Shown: piece after piece, positions 1 to 8,326 of the stretch | Numbering within the stretch: position 1 is the first letter of the stretch | Layout of the letters: each line of letters begins with the position of its first letter | NCBI GenBank assembly: GCA_964637655.1 | Contig: CAZWUZ010000020.1 | Span: forward strand, 1-25,170 | Direction of reading: 5' to 3' | DNA length: 25,170 nucleotides | From: CAZWUZ01 sp964637655 [NCBI: uncultured bacterium] | GTDB taxonomy: Bacteria > DAOPZR01 | Translations under genes and position numbers: made by a program | Notes under the pieces: generated by a model | Databases searched by the model: none | What the model saw: only the letters and a program-made list of their open reading frames with translations | Told to the model about the DNA's origin: nothing

Positions 1-15
1 ACCGTCGTCGCGGTA

Positions 16-24
16 TGCTATAAG
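16..24 (+). promoter_or_regulatory. Extended -10 element upstream of typA
   Basis: The sequence TGcTATAAG matches the extended -10 pattern seen at several other genes in this window. Any -35 would lie before the first base, so only half the promoter is visible. It would give a leader of roughly 115 nt before typA. Confidence 0.4.
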
Positions 25-146
25 CGCACTGTCAACGCCATACCGCTGTCCGCAGTCAGGGAGTATCCGCAGCCACTTCGGCATTCCCGACCGGCAACCG
101 CCACGGGCCACTGCCCGCCGGCGCGGGGTGTGAGAGGACGGGAACC

Positions 147-1973
147 ATGTCAGTACCGATTCGCAACATTGCCATTATCGCGCACGTCGACCACGGCAAG
201 ACGACGCTGGTCGACGCCCTGCTGCGGCAGAGCGGCACCTTCGGGGCGCGCAGCACGCCGCAGGACCGGGTCATGGACTCGATGGACCTCGAGCGCGAGC
301 GCGGCATCACCATCGCCGCCAAGAACTGCACGCTGCGCTGGGAGGAGCTGACCATCAACATCGTCGACACGCCCGGGCACGCCGATTTCGGCGGCGAGGT
401 CGAGCGCATCCTGACCATGGTCGACGGCGCGCTGCTCCTCGTCGATGCCGCCGAGGGTCCGCTGCCGCAGACCCGCTTCGTCCTGCGCAAGGCGATGGCC
501 GCCGGCCTGGCGCTGATCATCGTCGTCAACAAGATCGACCGCAAGGACATCCGCATCCGCGAAGTGGAGAACGAGATCCTCGAACTGCTGCTCGACTGCG
601 ACGCCGACGACACCACCCTCGATTCCCCCTTCATCTACGCCATCGCGCGCGACGGGGTGGCCACCACCGACATGGAGATCACCCCGGTCGACATGCAGCC
701 GCTGTTCCGCGCCATCCGCGACCATATCCCGCCGCCGCCCATCGACGCGCAGGCGCCGCTCTCGCTCACCGTCAGCAACCTCGACTACTCCGACTACGTC
801 GGGCGGCTCGCCATCGGGCGGATGAAATCGGGACAGGTGGCGGTCGGCGACACGGTCATGGTCGTCGGTGACGGCACCACCGCCACCGGCAAGGTGACAC
901 GCCTCTACGGCTACGACGGGCTCAACCGCGTGGAACTGCCGCGCGCCGAGGCGGGGATGATCATCGCCCTCGCCGGGCTGAGCGAACTGGCCATCGGCGA
1001 CACCATCACCGACCCGGCGCACCCGTTGCCGCAGCCGCGCATCACGGTCGAGGAACCGACGGTAGCGATGGTCTTCGCCGCCAATTCCTCCCCCTTCGCC
1101 GGGCGCGAGGGGAAGTTTGTCACCAGCCGCCAGGTGCATGAGCGCCTGCACAAGGAATCGCTGCGCAATGTCTCCATCCGCGTCTACCCGGGCGATACTC
1201 CCGACCAGCTGGTGGTCGCCGGGCGCGGCGAACTGCAGCTCTCGGTCATCATCGAGACAATGCGGCGCGAAGGGTACGAACTCGAGGTCGGCCGGCCGCG
1301 CGTCATCGAGAAGACGGTGGACGGGAAGCGCTGCGAGCCCTACGAGAGCGTGGTCATCGACGTTCCCGCCATGCACATCGGCACCGTCACGGAACTGCTT
1401 TCCTCGCGCCGCGGGGTCATGCTGCGCACCAGCGACAGCGGGCACAACCGCGTGCGGCTCGAGTTCCGCATCCCCTCGCGCGGCCTCATCGGCATCCGCT
1501 CGCACTTTCTCACCGAGACGCGCGGCACGGGCATCATGCATTCCGTGTTCGACGGCTACGCGCCCGCCGCGGGCGAGGTGCGCGCGCGCACCAGCGGCGC
1601 GCTCGTCGCCGACCGCGAGGGGAACAGCACCGGCTACGCCATCGCCAACCTCGAGCCGCGCGGCCGCCTCTTCGTCGGCCCGACCGAGCCCTGCTACGGC
1701 GGGATGGTCGTCGGTGAGCACGCCAAGGAGAACGATCTCGACGTCTGGATCGGGCGGCCCAAGAAACAGACCAACATGCGCTCGTCCACTGCGGATGAGA
1801 CCATCGTCCTCACCCCGCCGCTGCGCCACACGCTGGAGACGGCGATGGAGTGGATTAACGACGACGAACTGATCGAGGTCACGCCGCAGGGCATCCGCCT
1901 GCGCAAGCGCTGGCTCGACCCCAACGACCGCAAGCGCGCGGTCCGCGCCGCCGAACGCGACAGCACCGCCTGA
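147..1973 (+). CDS. typA: Translational GTPase TypA/BipA
   Basis: Ribosome-associated GTPase of the EF-G/LepA superfamily, involved in 50S assembly and stress or cold adaptation in characterised bacteria. At 608 aa it is the usual family length. Visible motifs are the P-loop HVDHGKTT (residues 13-20), ERGITI (51-56, switch I), DTPGH (74-78) and NKID (128-131). Domain II follows, then the EF-G-like domains with GRGELQLSV, and the BipA-specific C-terminal region containing NMRSSTADE. The ATG at 147 has GAGAGGA upstream. It ends with TGA about 100 bp before the next gene, which has its own promoter, so typA is probably monocistronic here. A housekeeping gene with no oddities; a long antisense frame across it is a GC artefact. 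Confidence 0.97.
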   Translation: MSVPIRNIAIIAHVDHGKTTLVDALLRQSGTFGARSTPQDRVMDSMDLERERGITIAAKNCTLRWEELTINIVDTPGHADFGGEVERILTMVDGALLLVDAAEGPLPQTRFVLRKAMAAGLALIIVVNKIDRKDIRIREVENEILELLLDCDADDTTLDSPFIYAIARDGVATTDMEITPVDMQPLFRAIRDHIPPPPIDAQAPLSLTVSNLDYSDYVGRLAIGRMKSGQVAVGDTVMVVGDGTTATGKVTRLYGYDGLNRVELPRAEAGMIIALAGLSELAIGDTITDPAHPLPQPRITVEEPTVAMVFAANSSPFAGREGKFVTSRQVHERLHKESLRNVSIRVYPGDTPDQLVVAGRGELQLSVIIETMRREGYELEVGRPRVIEKTVDGKRCEPYESVVIDVPAMHIGTVTELLSSRRGVMLRTSDSGHNRVRLEFRIPSRGLIGIRSHFLTETRGTGIMHSVFDGYAPAAGEVRARTSGALVADREGNSTGYAIANLEPRGRLFVGPTEPCYGGMVVGEHAKENDLDVWIGRPKKQTNMRSSTADETIVLTPPLRHTLETAMEWINDDELIEVTPQGIRLRKRWLDPNDRKRAVRAAERDSTA

Positions 1974-1980
1974 CCCCGCA

Positions 1981-2010
1981 TTGACGCGCGCGCGCCGCGT
2001 CTGCTACGAT
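1981..2010 (+). promoter_or_regulatory. Sigma-70-type promoter for the Na/Pi cotransporter operon
   Basis: TTGACG (1981-1986), an 18 bp spacer, then TACGAT (2005-2010) preceded by TGC. It lies just after the typA stop and about 65 bp before the start of the next gene. Confidence 0.6.
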
Positions 2011-2075
2011 GCGCGTGAGGGTGGCGACGGCAATTTCCGGCCATTACCGCCGCCCGACCGCAAAGGGGTTCTGCC

Positions 2076-4181
2076 ATGACCGGAACATGCCCGTCGTATC
2101 TCCGCCCGCTGCTCTGCCTGGCCGCCATCGCCGCGGTCCTGGCGCTGCTGCACGCGGGCGTGCCGCACGGGGTGGCCGCGGTGCCGGCGCCGGCTGCCCC
2201 GCCCGTGTCCGATACCCCGGTGCTGACCATGCGCGTCGTCTCCGGTGCCGGGCAGTACGGCCACCGCGACAGCATTCTCAGCGAGCCGGTGGTGGTCAGC
2301 GTCACCGACAGCGCGGGTACTCCCGTCCCCGGCATTGCCCTCTCCTTTGTCGTCCTCGAGGGCGCTTCCGGGCCCGTCGAGCGCGATATCCGCACCCATG
2401 CTGACGGCACCGCCCGCTTCTTCTGGCGTCTCGGCAACAGCGAGGGCGAACAACTGCTGCTCGTGCGCGCCCCCGGCACGCTCATCGAACCGGTGACTGT
2501 TGCCGCGGTCGCCAACCACCCCTACTGGCTGCTCTTCCTCGCGTTCGGCATGCTCGGCGGTCTTGGCGTGTTCCTCTACGGCATGGAGTTCATGGGCGCC
2601 GGCCTGCAGAAATGGGCCGGGGCGCGCCTGCGCGCCATCCTCGCGGCGCTCACCCGCAACCGCGTCATCGGGCTTTTCGTCGGCCTCTTCGTCACCGCCG
2701 TCATCCAGTCGTCATCCGCCACCACGGTGATGCTCGTCGGTTTCACCAATGCCGGGCTGATGTCGCTGGCGCAGGCGATCGGGGTCATCCTCGGCGCTGA
2801 TATCGGCACCACGGTCACCGCGCAGATCGTCGCCTTCAAACTCACCGATTACGCGCTCGCCTTCGTCGGCGTCGGCTTCCTCATCTACCTGTTCGGCGGC
2901 AAGAACCAGAACCTCAAGTACGGCGGGCAGGTGCTGCTCGGCTTCGGCTTTCTCTTCTTCGGCCTGAAGATCATGTCCGACGTGCTCCACCCGCTGCGCG
3001 CCTACCCGCCGTTCATCGACCTGCTCAAGAACGCGGAGAACCCGTACGTCGGGCTGCTCGTCGCCACGCTCTTCACCTCGATCGTGCAGTCGTCGTCAGC
3101 CACCACCTCGCTCGTCGTCATGCTCGCCGCGCAGGGGTTCTTCGACCTGCGCAGCGCCATCCCACTGATCTTCGGCGCCAATATCGGCACCTGCGTCACC
3201 GCCGCCATCGCCACCATCGGCACCACGCGCGAGGCCAAGCGGGTCGCCGTCGCGCACTACACCTTCAAGTTCGCCGGCGTGCTCCTCTTCTGGTTCCTCG
3301 TCGAGCCGCTGGCGCTTGCCACCGAGTGGCTCTCCGTCCAGTTCGCCGGTGCCACTGCGACCACCGTGCGTGACGTCGCCTTCCTGCCGCGCCAGGTGGC
3401 TAACGCCCACACCATCTTCAATGTCGCCATGGCGCTCATCTTCCTGCCGTGGACCCACCTTTTCGAGAAACTTATCTACCGCCTGCTCCCCGAACAGCTC
3501 CGGCCTGAGGCGGCCTTCCGCCCGAAGCATCTCGACCCGGCCCTGCTCGCCACCCCCGAACTCGCCATCGCCGCGGCCGAACAGGAGGTGGCGCGCTCCG
3601 GCGACATCGCCCGCACCATGACCGCGAACGTGCTGCAGGGGTTCCGCCGCCGCGACCTCGCCTTCGTGCAGGAAGTTATTGCCGAGGACGACAAGATTGA
3701 CATTCTCGACACAGCGGGGCGCAGCTACCTGGCCCGGCTCGCCGGTGAAAACCTCATCCCGGAACAGGCGCAGCGCTGCAGCGAACTGTTCATTATCAGC
3801 AACGAGTGGGAGCATATCGGGGACGTCATTTCCAAGGACATGATGCCGCTGGTGCAGCGGCTCATCGACAGCAACCTCTACTTTTCCGAGGAGGGGTGGA
3901 TGGAACTGCGCGAGTACCACGCGGCGGTGGAACAGGTGGTGGCCGACGCCGTCACCGCCTTCCGCACCCGCGACACCGGGCTGGCCACCGACCTGCGCAA
4001 CCGCAAGCCGGTGCTCGTGCGCCGCGAGAAGGAGTTGCGCCGCGCCCACCTGCGCCGCCTGCACGGCGGCAACGAGCGCGAGGTGGCCACCAGCGAAATC
4101 TATCTCGACCTGATGACCGGCTACGCGCGCATCCTGTCATACGCGACCAGCGCCGCCTACGCCACGCTCGGGGAGGTCTGA
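2076..4181 (+). CDS. Na/Pi cotransporter-family protein with N-terminal Ig-like domain and C-terminal PhoU-like domain
   Basis: Predicted inner-membrane sodium-dependent phosphate (or other anion) transporter of the NptA/YjbB type, 701 aa. Order of parts: a hydrophobic signal/anchor (about 8-35); a Pro/Ala linker; a beta-rich segment (about 50-145) that reads like a bacterial Ig-like/invasin-type domain (VVVSVTDSAGTPVPGIALSF, then DGTARFFWRLG); and multiple membrane helices from about 150. The two signature repeats QSSSATT sit near residues 211 and 338. A helical PhoU-like C-terminal region follows (about 490-701). AAAGGGG lies 7 nt before the ATG. The potassium channel gene follows after 33 nt, so the two probably form an operon for ion homeostasis. 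The substrate cannot be read from sequence. Confidence 0.9.
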   Translation: MTGTCPSYLRPLLCLAAIAAVLALLHAGVPHGVAAVPAPAAPPVSDTPVLTMRVVSGAGQYGHRDSILSEPVVVSVTDSAGTPVPGIALSFVVLEGASGPVERDIRTHADGTARFFWRLGNSEGEQLLLVRAPGTLIEPVTVAAVANHPYWLLFLAFGMLGGLGVFLYGMEFMGAGLQKWAGARLRAILAALTRNRVIGLFVGLFVTAVIQSSSATTVMLVGFTNAGLMSLAQAIGVILGADIGTTVTAQIVAFKLTDYALAFVGVGFLIYLFGGKNQNLKYGGQVLLGFGFLFFGLKIMSDVLHPLRAYPPFIDLLKNAENPYVGLLVATLFTSIVQSSSATTSLVVMLAAQGFFDLRSAIPLIFGANIGTCVTAAIATIGTTREAKRVAVAHYTFKFAGVLLFWFLVEPLALATEWLSVQFAGATATTVRDVAFLPRQVANAHTIFNVAMALIFLPWTHLFEKLIYRLLPEQLRPEAAFRPKHLDPALLATPELAIAAAEQEVARSGDIARTMTANVLQGFRRRDLAFVQEVIAEDDKIDILDTAGRSYLARLAGENLIPEQAQRCSELFIISNEWEHIGDVISKDMMPLVQRLIDSNLYFSEEGWMELREYHAAVEQVVADAVTAFRTRDTGLATDLRNRKPVLVRREKELRRAHLRRLHGGNEREVATSEIYLDLMTGYARILSYATSAAYATLGEV

Positions 4182-4214
4182 CGCCGGCAGGCGCGCGGCC
4201 ATGGGGGGACACCC

Positions 4215-5966
4215 GTGAAATTTGTCGGCAGCCAGATGGGCTACTTCTTCTCGCGCGGGGAGACGCGGCGCAATTTCCGCGCGCTGCTCAAGTTCCTGCT
4301 GCTGCTCACCGCGCTGATCGTCCTCTTCACCGCGGGCTTCCACGTCATCATGGAGCGCTGGGAGGGGCGCAGCTACTCGTGGCTCTCCGGTTTCTACTGG
4401 ACGATGACGGTGATGAGCACGCTCGGGTTCGGCGACATCACCTTCCACAGCGACGTCGGGCGGCTGTTCAGCACCGTCGTGCTGCTCACCGGCATGCTGC
4501 TCATGCTCGTCCTGCTCCCCTTCATGTTCATCCGCTTCTTCTTCGCCCCGTGGTTCGAGGCGCAGGTCCGCGCCCGCGCGCCGCGCCGCCTGCGCGACGA
4601 CGTCGCCGGGCACGTCATCATCTGCCGGCTCGACGACATCGTTCCCGGCCTCCTCCCCAAGCTGCACGACTGCCGCATCCCCTACGTCATCATCGAGCCC
4701 GACGCGCAGCAGGCGGCGACGCTGGCCGCGGACGGCTACGCGGTCATCACCGGCGACATCGACAGCCCGCACACCTATGCGGCGGCGCGCGTCCACCGCG
4801 CGCGCATGGTCATCGCCAATGCCAGCGACCCGGAAAACGCCAATATCGCGCTGACCGTGCGCGAACTGACCCCGCGCACCGCCATCTGCGCGCTCGCCGC
4901 GCGCGACGCCTCGGTCGACATCCTCGAACTGAGCGGGGCCACCCACGTGCTGCCGCTGCGGCGCCTGCTCGGCGAGCATCTTGTCAGCCGCATCAATGCC
5001 GGGCGCGTCGAGGCGCATGTCATCGGTCATTTCCACGACCTGGTCATCGCCGAGCTGCCGGTCCACGGCACCCCGCTGGCCGGCAGGACCCTCCGGGAGA
5101 GCGCCCTGCGCCAGACCTCCGGGCTGAGCGTGCTCGCGGTCTGGGAAAAGGGAACGCTCGTCCCGGCCCGCCCCGACACACCGCTCACCGACCAGAGCGT
5201 GCCGGTCATGCTCGGCACCCCGGCGCAGCTGGCCGCGCTCGAGGAACTGCTCGCCATCTACTGCTGGAGCGTCAACCCGGTGCTCATCGTCGGCGGCGGC
5301 ACCGTCGGGCGGGCCGCGGCCGCCGCGCTCAAGCGGCGCGGGGTGGCGGTCAACATCATCGAGCAGGACCGGGACGCGGCCGCCGCGCTCGCCGGCCTCG
5401 TCGACCGGGTCATCACCGGCGACGCCGCCGACCGCGAGGTGATCATGGGCGCCGGGCTGGCCGACGCGCCGTCGGTCGTGCTCACCACGCATGACGACGC
5501 GGTCAACATCTACCTTGCCCTTTATTGCCGCCGGCTCAATCCCGCGCTGCGCATCGTCAGCCGCGTCAACCACGAGCGCAACATCGCCTCGATGCACCGG
5601 GCCGGCGCCGATTTCGTCCTCAGTTATGCCTCGCTGGGGGCCACGGCGCTGCTCTCCTATATCCGCCGCCGCGAACTGATGGTGCTCGGTGAGGGGTTGC
5701 ACATCTTCGAACTGCCCGTGCCCGCCCCGCTGGCCGGGCAGGCGCTCGGGGAGAGCGACATCGGGTCGCGCACCGGGCTCACCGTGATGGCCATCAGCCG
5801 CGACGGGGACGTTATCACCCGTCTCGACCGCGACTTCGTGTTCCGTGCCGGTGACGCGTTGCTGCTCTTCGGCAGCGACGAGCAGCTGCGCGAGTTCACC
5901 CGCCTTTACGCGGCTGACGCGAAACCGGGCAACGGGCGGGCCGAACGCCGGCGCACGCCGCGCTGA
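4215..5966 (+). CDS. Two-TM potassium channel with two RCK (TrkA-N/TrkA-C) modules
   Basis: Predicted K+ channel subunit of 583 aa. Two hydrophobic helices (about 25-45 and 84-108) flank a pore loop with the selectivity filter TLGFGD (69-74). Two cytoplasmic regulatory modules follow. The second has a clean Rossmann nucleotide motif, VLIVGGGTVGRA, from about residue 356, and both are followed by TrkA-C-like segments. In the first module the glycine-rich loop is replaced by VIICRLDDIVPG, so it probably does not bind nucleotide in the standard way. The start is GTG at 4215 with a G-rich Shine-Dalgarno stretch; the nearby ATG at 4201 is out of frame. It lies 33 nt downstream of the Na/Pi gene and ends 6 bp from a convergent gene. 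Confidence 0.9.
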   Translation: MKFVGSQMGYFFSRGETRRNFRALLKFLLLLTALIVLFTAGFHVIMERWEGRSYSWLSGFYWTMTVMSTLGFGDITFHSDVGRLFSTVVLLTGMLLMLVLLPFMFIRFFFAPWFEAQVRARAPRRLRDDVAGHVIICRLDDIVPGLLPKLHDCRIPYVIIEPDAQQAATLAADGYAVITGDIDSPHTYAAARVHRARMVIANASDPENANIALTVRELTPRTAICALAARDASVDILELSGATHVLPLRRLLGEHLVSRINAGRVEAHVIGHFHDLVIAELPVHGTPLAGRTLRESALRQTSGLSVLAVWEKGTLVPARPDTPLTDQSVPVMLGTPAQLAALEELLAIYCWSVNPVLIVGGGTVGRAAAAALKRRGVAVNIIEQDRDAAAALAGLVDRVITGDAADREVIMGAGLADAPSVVLTTHDDAVNIYLALYCRRLNPALRIVSRVNHERNIASMHRAGADFVLSYASLGATALLSYIRRRELMVLGEGLHIFELPVPAPLAGQALGESDIGSRTGLTVMAISRDGDVITRLDRDFVFRAGDALLLFGSDEQLREFTRLYAADAKPGNGRAERRRTPR

Positions 5967-5972
5967 CTGCGT

Positions 5973-6461
5973 TCAGGGCGTGCCGTAGATGCGCTCGATC
6001 GGCTCCGCCCACGGATCGATGATATCGGTCCCCAGCGCGTAAACCTGCCACCCGCCGTTCACCTTGCGCGCCACGAACTGCCCGCCCGGGCGCTCCGGGT
6101 CGACGCTGCCGTCGCGCCGCACCGGCGTGTAGTTGCCGATGGCGCGGTTGCCGCGCACTTCCACTCCGTCCACCTGATAGGGCGCCTCGGCCTGGTTGCC
6201 ATAGCGGTACATCGCTTCGCCGGCCAGCACGAAATCGTCATCAGCGACACCGCCGCCGACAGACGCTTCTCCCTCCGGCTTGGGCGGCATGCCGGGCACG
6301 TCCGGCATACCGGGCATCGGCACGGGTACCGGGCCTGCCGGGGCTTGCGGTGTTGCGTACAGGTAGTAGGCCGCTGCCCCCAGTCCCGCACAAACCAGCA
6401 GCAGTACCAGCACGCCGGCCGCGATACCGGCAATCACGCATCCGCGATTCGTTTCAGCCAT
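5973..6461 (-). CDS. Small membrane-anchored protein with proline-rich linker, function unknown
   Basis: 162 aa protein. It has a short cytoplasmic N-terminus, one strongly hydrophobic helix (about 10-35), a Pro/Met-rich linker (PVPVPMPGMPDVPGMPPKPE, about 46-65) and a small soluble domain (about 75-162) that is presumably outside the cytoplasm. No family was recognised. The ATG at 6461 is preferred over an upstream GTG (6506) because AGGAGG lies 7 nt before it, and the GTG falls inside the promoter -10. The gene is convergent with the potassium channel gene, 6 bp from its stop. Confidence 0.8.
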   Translation of the reverse strand: MAETNRGCVIAGIAAGVLVLLLVCAGLGAAAYYLYATPQAPAGPVPVPMPGMPDVPGMPPKPEGEASVGGGVADDDFVLAGEAMYRYGNQAEAPYQVDGVEVRGNRAIGNYTPVRRDGSVDPERPGGQFVARKVNGGWQVYALGTDIIDPWAEPIERIYGTP

Positions 6462-6496
6462 GCGTCTGCCTCCTGTGGCGCTATCCGCCTGTACGT

Positions 6497-6525
6497 GGTA
6501 TAGCACCGCTCCCCTCGCCTGTCAA
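6497..6525 (-). promoter_or_regulatory. Promoter of the small membrane-anchored protein
   Basis: On the minus strand, TTGACA (6525-6520), 17 bp, then TATACC (6502-6497) preceded by TGC. This is close to consensus for sigma-70 with an extended -10. Confidence 0.75.
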
Positions 6526-6555
6526 AACCATCCGTCGGAAGCATCATCCATGTTT

Positions 6556-6584
6556 CTCCCGCGGGGAGAGGGTCAGGGTGAGGG
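6556..6584. repeat. Dispersed palindromic repeat, CTCCC...GGGAG type
   Basis: The palindrome CTCCCGCGGGGAG is followed by three AGGG units separated by 2 bp. It resembles intergenic repeats common in environmental GC-rich bacteria. Together with the palindromes at 6649 and 6718 it accounts for most of the otherwise gene-free stretch 6526-6760; no credible gene was seen there. Confidence 0.5.
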
Positions 6585-6648
6585 ATTCGTGCCGTGCCGG
6601 CACAGGTTTATCATCTCGTTTGCCATGTTCATGTGCCGCGCCGGAGGC

Positions 6649-6672
6649 GTCACTCCCGTCGTTATCGGGCAC
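6649..6672. repeat. Degenerate copy of the GTCAyyCCCG palindromic repeat
   Basis: GTCACTCCCG followed by a short loop and a CGGG arm. It matches the start of the fuller copy at 6718-6750 but its 3' arm has decayed. Confidence 0.4.
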
Positions 6673-6717
6673 GCTGTTTCAGCGCCGGTCAGCAGCGTAC
6701 CGTTTCCCGTTGGGGAT

Positions 6718-6750
6718 GTCACTCCCGGGGTCAGTAATCGGGAGTCCAGC
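6718..6750. repeat. Palindromic repeat, GTCACTCCCG...CGGGAGTCCAGC
   Basis: The left arm ACTCCCG and right arm CGGGAGT are perfectly complementary and are flanked by GTC and CCAG. The same layout with a different but compensated stem occurs at 9491-9522. It sits just upstream of the PqqD/radical SAM operon. Confidence 0.65.
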
Positions 6751-6764
6751 CGTTGCCGGCGCGC

Positions 6765-6793
6765 ATGACCGCTGCGTGAGCGTATGCTACCAT
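6765..6793 (+). promoter_or_regulatory. Probable promoter of the PqqD/radical SAM operon
   Basis: Extended -10 TGcTACCAT (6785-6793) with a weak -35 ATGACC (6765-6770), 17 bp spacer. The -35 is poor, so the call rests mainly on the extended -10 and its position. Confidence 0.4.
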
Positions 6794-6818
6794 GCCCGCA
6801 TCCCGTCAGGAGGTCCGC

Positions 6819-7181
6819 ATGGCTGTCGACGACAAACCGCTGCTCCGTCCGCACCTGGTTATCCGCGAGGAGAGCGATGCCTGCGCGCTGCTGCATGACC
6901 CTGACCGCCGGCTCAGTTTCGTCCTCAATCCTGTCGGTCTCTGCCTCTGCCGCGCGCTCAACGGGAAGCGCACCCCGGCCGAGCTCGCCGCCGTCGTCCG
7001 CCGCACCTTCCGCACCGTCCCCGCCATCCTCGACGATGACCTCCGTTTCTTTCTCGACCAGCTGCTGCTGCATAACCTTGCCACCGGCGGCCGGCCGCGC
7101 TACCTGCGCCGCCGGGGCCGGCGCCTCGTCCTGACCGCGGCCGGGCGTGCCGCACAGCAGCGCGCCCGCGCAAACGCATGA
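6819..7181 (+). CDS. PqqD-like RiPP recognition protein
   Basis: 120 aa protein with the PqqD-family pattern: LNPVGLCLCRALNGKRTPAE (about 36-55) followed by a helical region ending in DDDLRFFLDQLLLHNLA. In characterised RiPP systems this winged-helix fold (RRE) binds the leader of the precursor and presents it to a radical SAM enzyme. A basic C-terminal tail (about 92-120) extends beyond the usual fold. The start at 6819 is chosen because AGGAGG lies 5 nt upstream; an ATG at 6792 precedes that site and lies in the -10. Its stop overlaps the next start (ATGA), implying translational coupling with the radical SAM enzymes. Confidence 0.85.
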   Translation: MAVDDKPLLRPHLVIREESDACALLHDPDRRLSFVLNPVGLCLCRALNGKRTPAELAAVVRRTFRTVPAILDDDLRFFLDQLLLHNLATGGRPRYLRRRGRRLVLTAAGRAAQQRARANA

Positions 7182-8326
7182 CCCGACGCGCTGTCCGGCA
7201 CCGGCCCGTCGCCACCGGCACCGGCCGGCACCGGCGCGCGTGGCCGCTGCGCCAGGTCTACTGCTACCTGACCGCCGGCTGCAACCTGCGCTGCCGCCAC
7301 TGCTGGCTCGCCCCCGTGCACGAACCTGACCCGGCGGCCCTGCAGCAGCCCGTGCTCGACCTCACTCTCTGCAACGATGTCATCCGCCAGGCAATACCGC
7401 TCGGCTGCACCACCGTCAAACTCACCGGCGGCGAGCCGCTCATGCATCCACACATCGGCCGTATCCTCGCCACGCTCCGCCGCGAACAGCTGGCGCTGAC
7501 GCTGGAGACCAACGGCACGCTACTCGATGCCCCGCTTGCCCGCGCCATCGCGCGCTGCCGGACGCCGCATGTCGCGATCAGCATCGATGCGAGCGACGCG
7601 CGCACCCACGACCGGGTGCGCGGCGTGCCGGGCAGTTTCGCCCGCGCCCGCGCCGGCCTCCGCCATCTCGTCGCTGCCGGTATCCGCCCGCAGCTCATCT
7701 GCTCCGTGCTGCGCTGCACGCGGTCGCATCTCGCACGCATCGTGCGCTGGGCGGAGCGCCACGGGGTCGGGTCGGTGAAGTTCAACGTTATTCAGCCGGC
7801 GGAACGCGGGCGCGCGCTGCACACGGCCGGAGCCGTGCCCGGCATCCGCGCGCTCGTCGCCACCGGTGCGTGGATGGAGCAGCACCTCATCCCGCAATCG
7901 CGCATTCCCGTCTTCTTTCATCACCCCGCCGCCTTCCGCCCGCTCGGGCGCATGTTCAACGACGGCGGCAATTGCAGCACCTGCGGCATTCACAGCATTA
8001 TCGGGGTGCTCAGCAGCGGCCACTACGCGCTCTGCGGGGTCGGCGCCACGGTGCCGGATCTCATCTTCGGCGATGCGCGCACGCAATCGCTGCGCACGGT
8101 ATGGCGGCAGCATCCCGTGCTCAACCGCCTGCGCCGCGACCTCCCCGCGAAACTCGAGGGCATCTGCGCCCGCTGCGTCATGCGTGTGGTCTGTCTCGGC
8201 AGCTGCGTCGCGCAGAACTACTACACCACCCGCTCCCTCTTCGCCCCCTTCTGGTACTGCGACGCGGCCGCCGCGGCGGGGCTCTTCCCCGCAAGCCGTC
8301 TCCTGCCGGCGGCGAAACCGCGATGA
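7178..8326 (+). CDS. Radical SAM/SPASM peptide maturase, first of a pair
   Basis: 382 aa radical SAM enzyme. The [4Fe-4S]-SAM motif CX3CX2C is C35-NLR-C39-RH-C42, followed by LTGGEPL at 82-88 and the ISIDAS strand at 134-139. The C-terminal SPASM region has cysteines at 266, 269, 286, 330, 333, 339, 343 and 361, enough for two auxiliary clusters. SPASM enzymes near a PqqD-like protein typically modify ribosomal peptides by forming thioether, C-C or related crosslinks. The N-terminal 22 residues are basic and low complexity. It starts inside the pqqD-like stop and ends inside the next start, so the three genes form one coupled unit. The exact chemistry cannot be inferred. Relation to GeoRSP or SynChlorMet cassettes (PqqD plus two SPASM enzymes) is possible but unproven. 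Confidence 0.92.
   Translation: MTRRAVRHRPVATGTGRHRRAWPLRQVYCYLTAGCNLRCRHCWLAPVHEPDPAALQQPVLDLTLCNDVIRQAIPLGCTTVKLTGGEPLMHPHIGRILATLRREQLALTLETNGTLLDAPLARAIARCRTPHVAISIDASDARTHDRVRGVPGSFARARAGLRHLVAAGIRPQLICSVLRCTRSHLARIVRWAERHGVGSVKFNVIQPAERGRALHTAGAVPGIRALVATGAWMEQHLIPQSRIPVFFHHPAAFRPLGRMFNDGGNCSTCGIHSIIGVLSSGHYALCGVGATVPDLIFGDARTQSLRTVWRQHPVLNRLRRDLPAKLEGICARCVMRVVCLGSCVAQNYYTTRSLFAPFWYCDAAAAAGLFPASRLLPAAKPR

Noticed and set aside
150-1829. Long minus-strand frame opposite typA, and similar long frames opposite the Na/Pi, channel, radical SAM and glyS genes
   Set aside because: They are typical antisense frames in GC-rich coding DNA; each overlaps a clearly conserved gene and shows no domain of its own.
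6460-6898. Plus-strand open frames in the gap before the PqqD-like gene
   Set aside because: They run through palindromic repeats and promoter sequence and have no coding signature.
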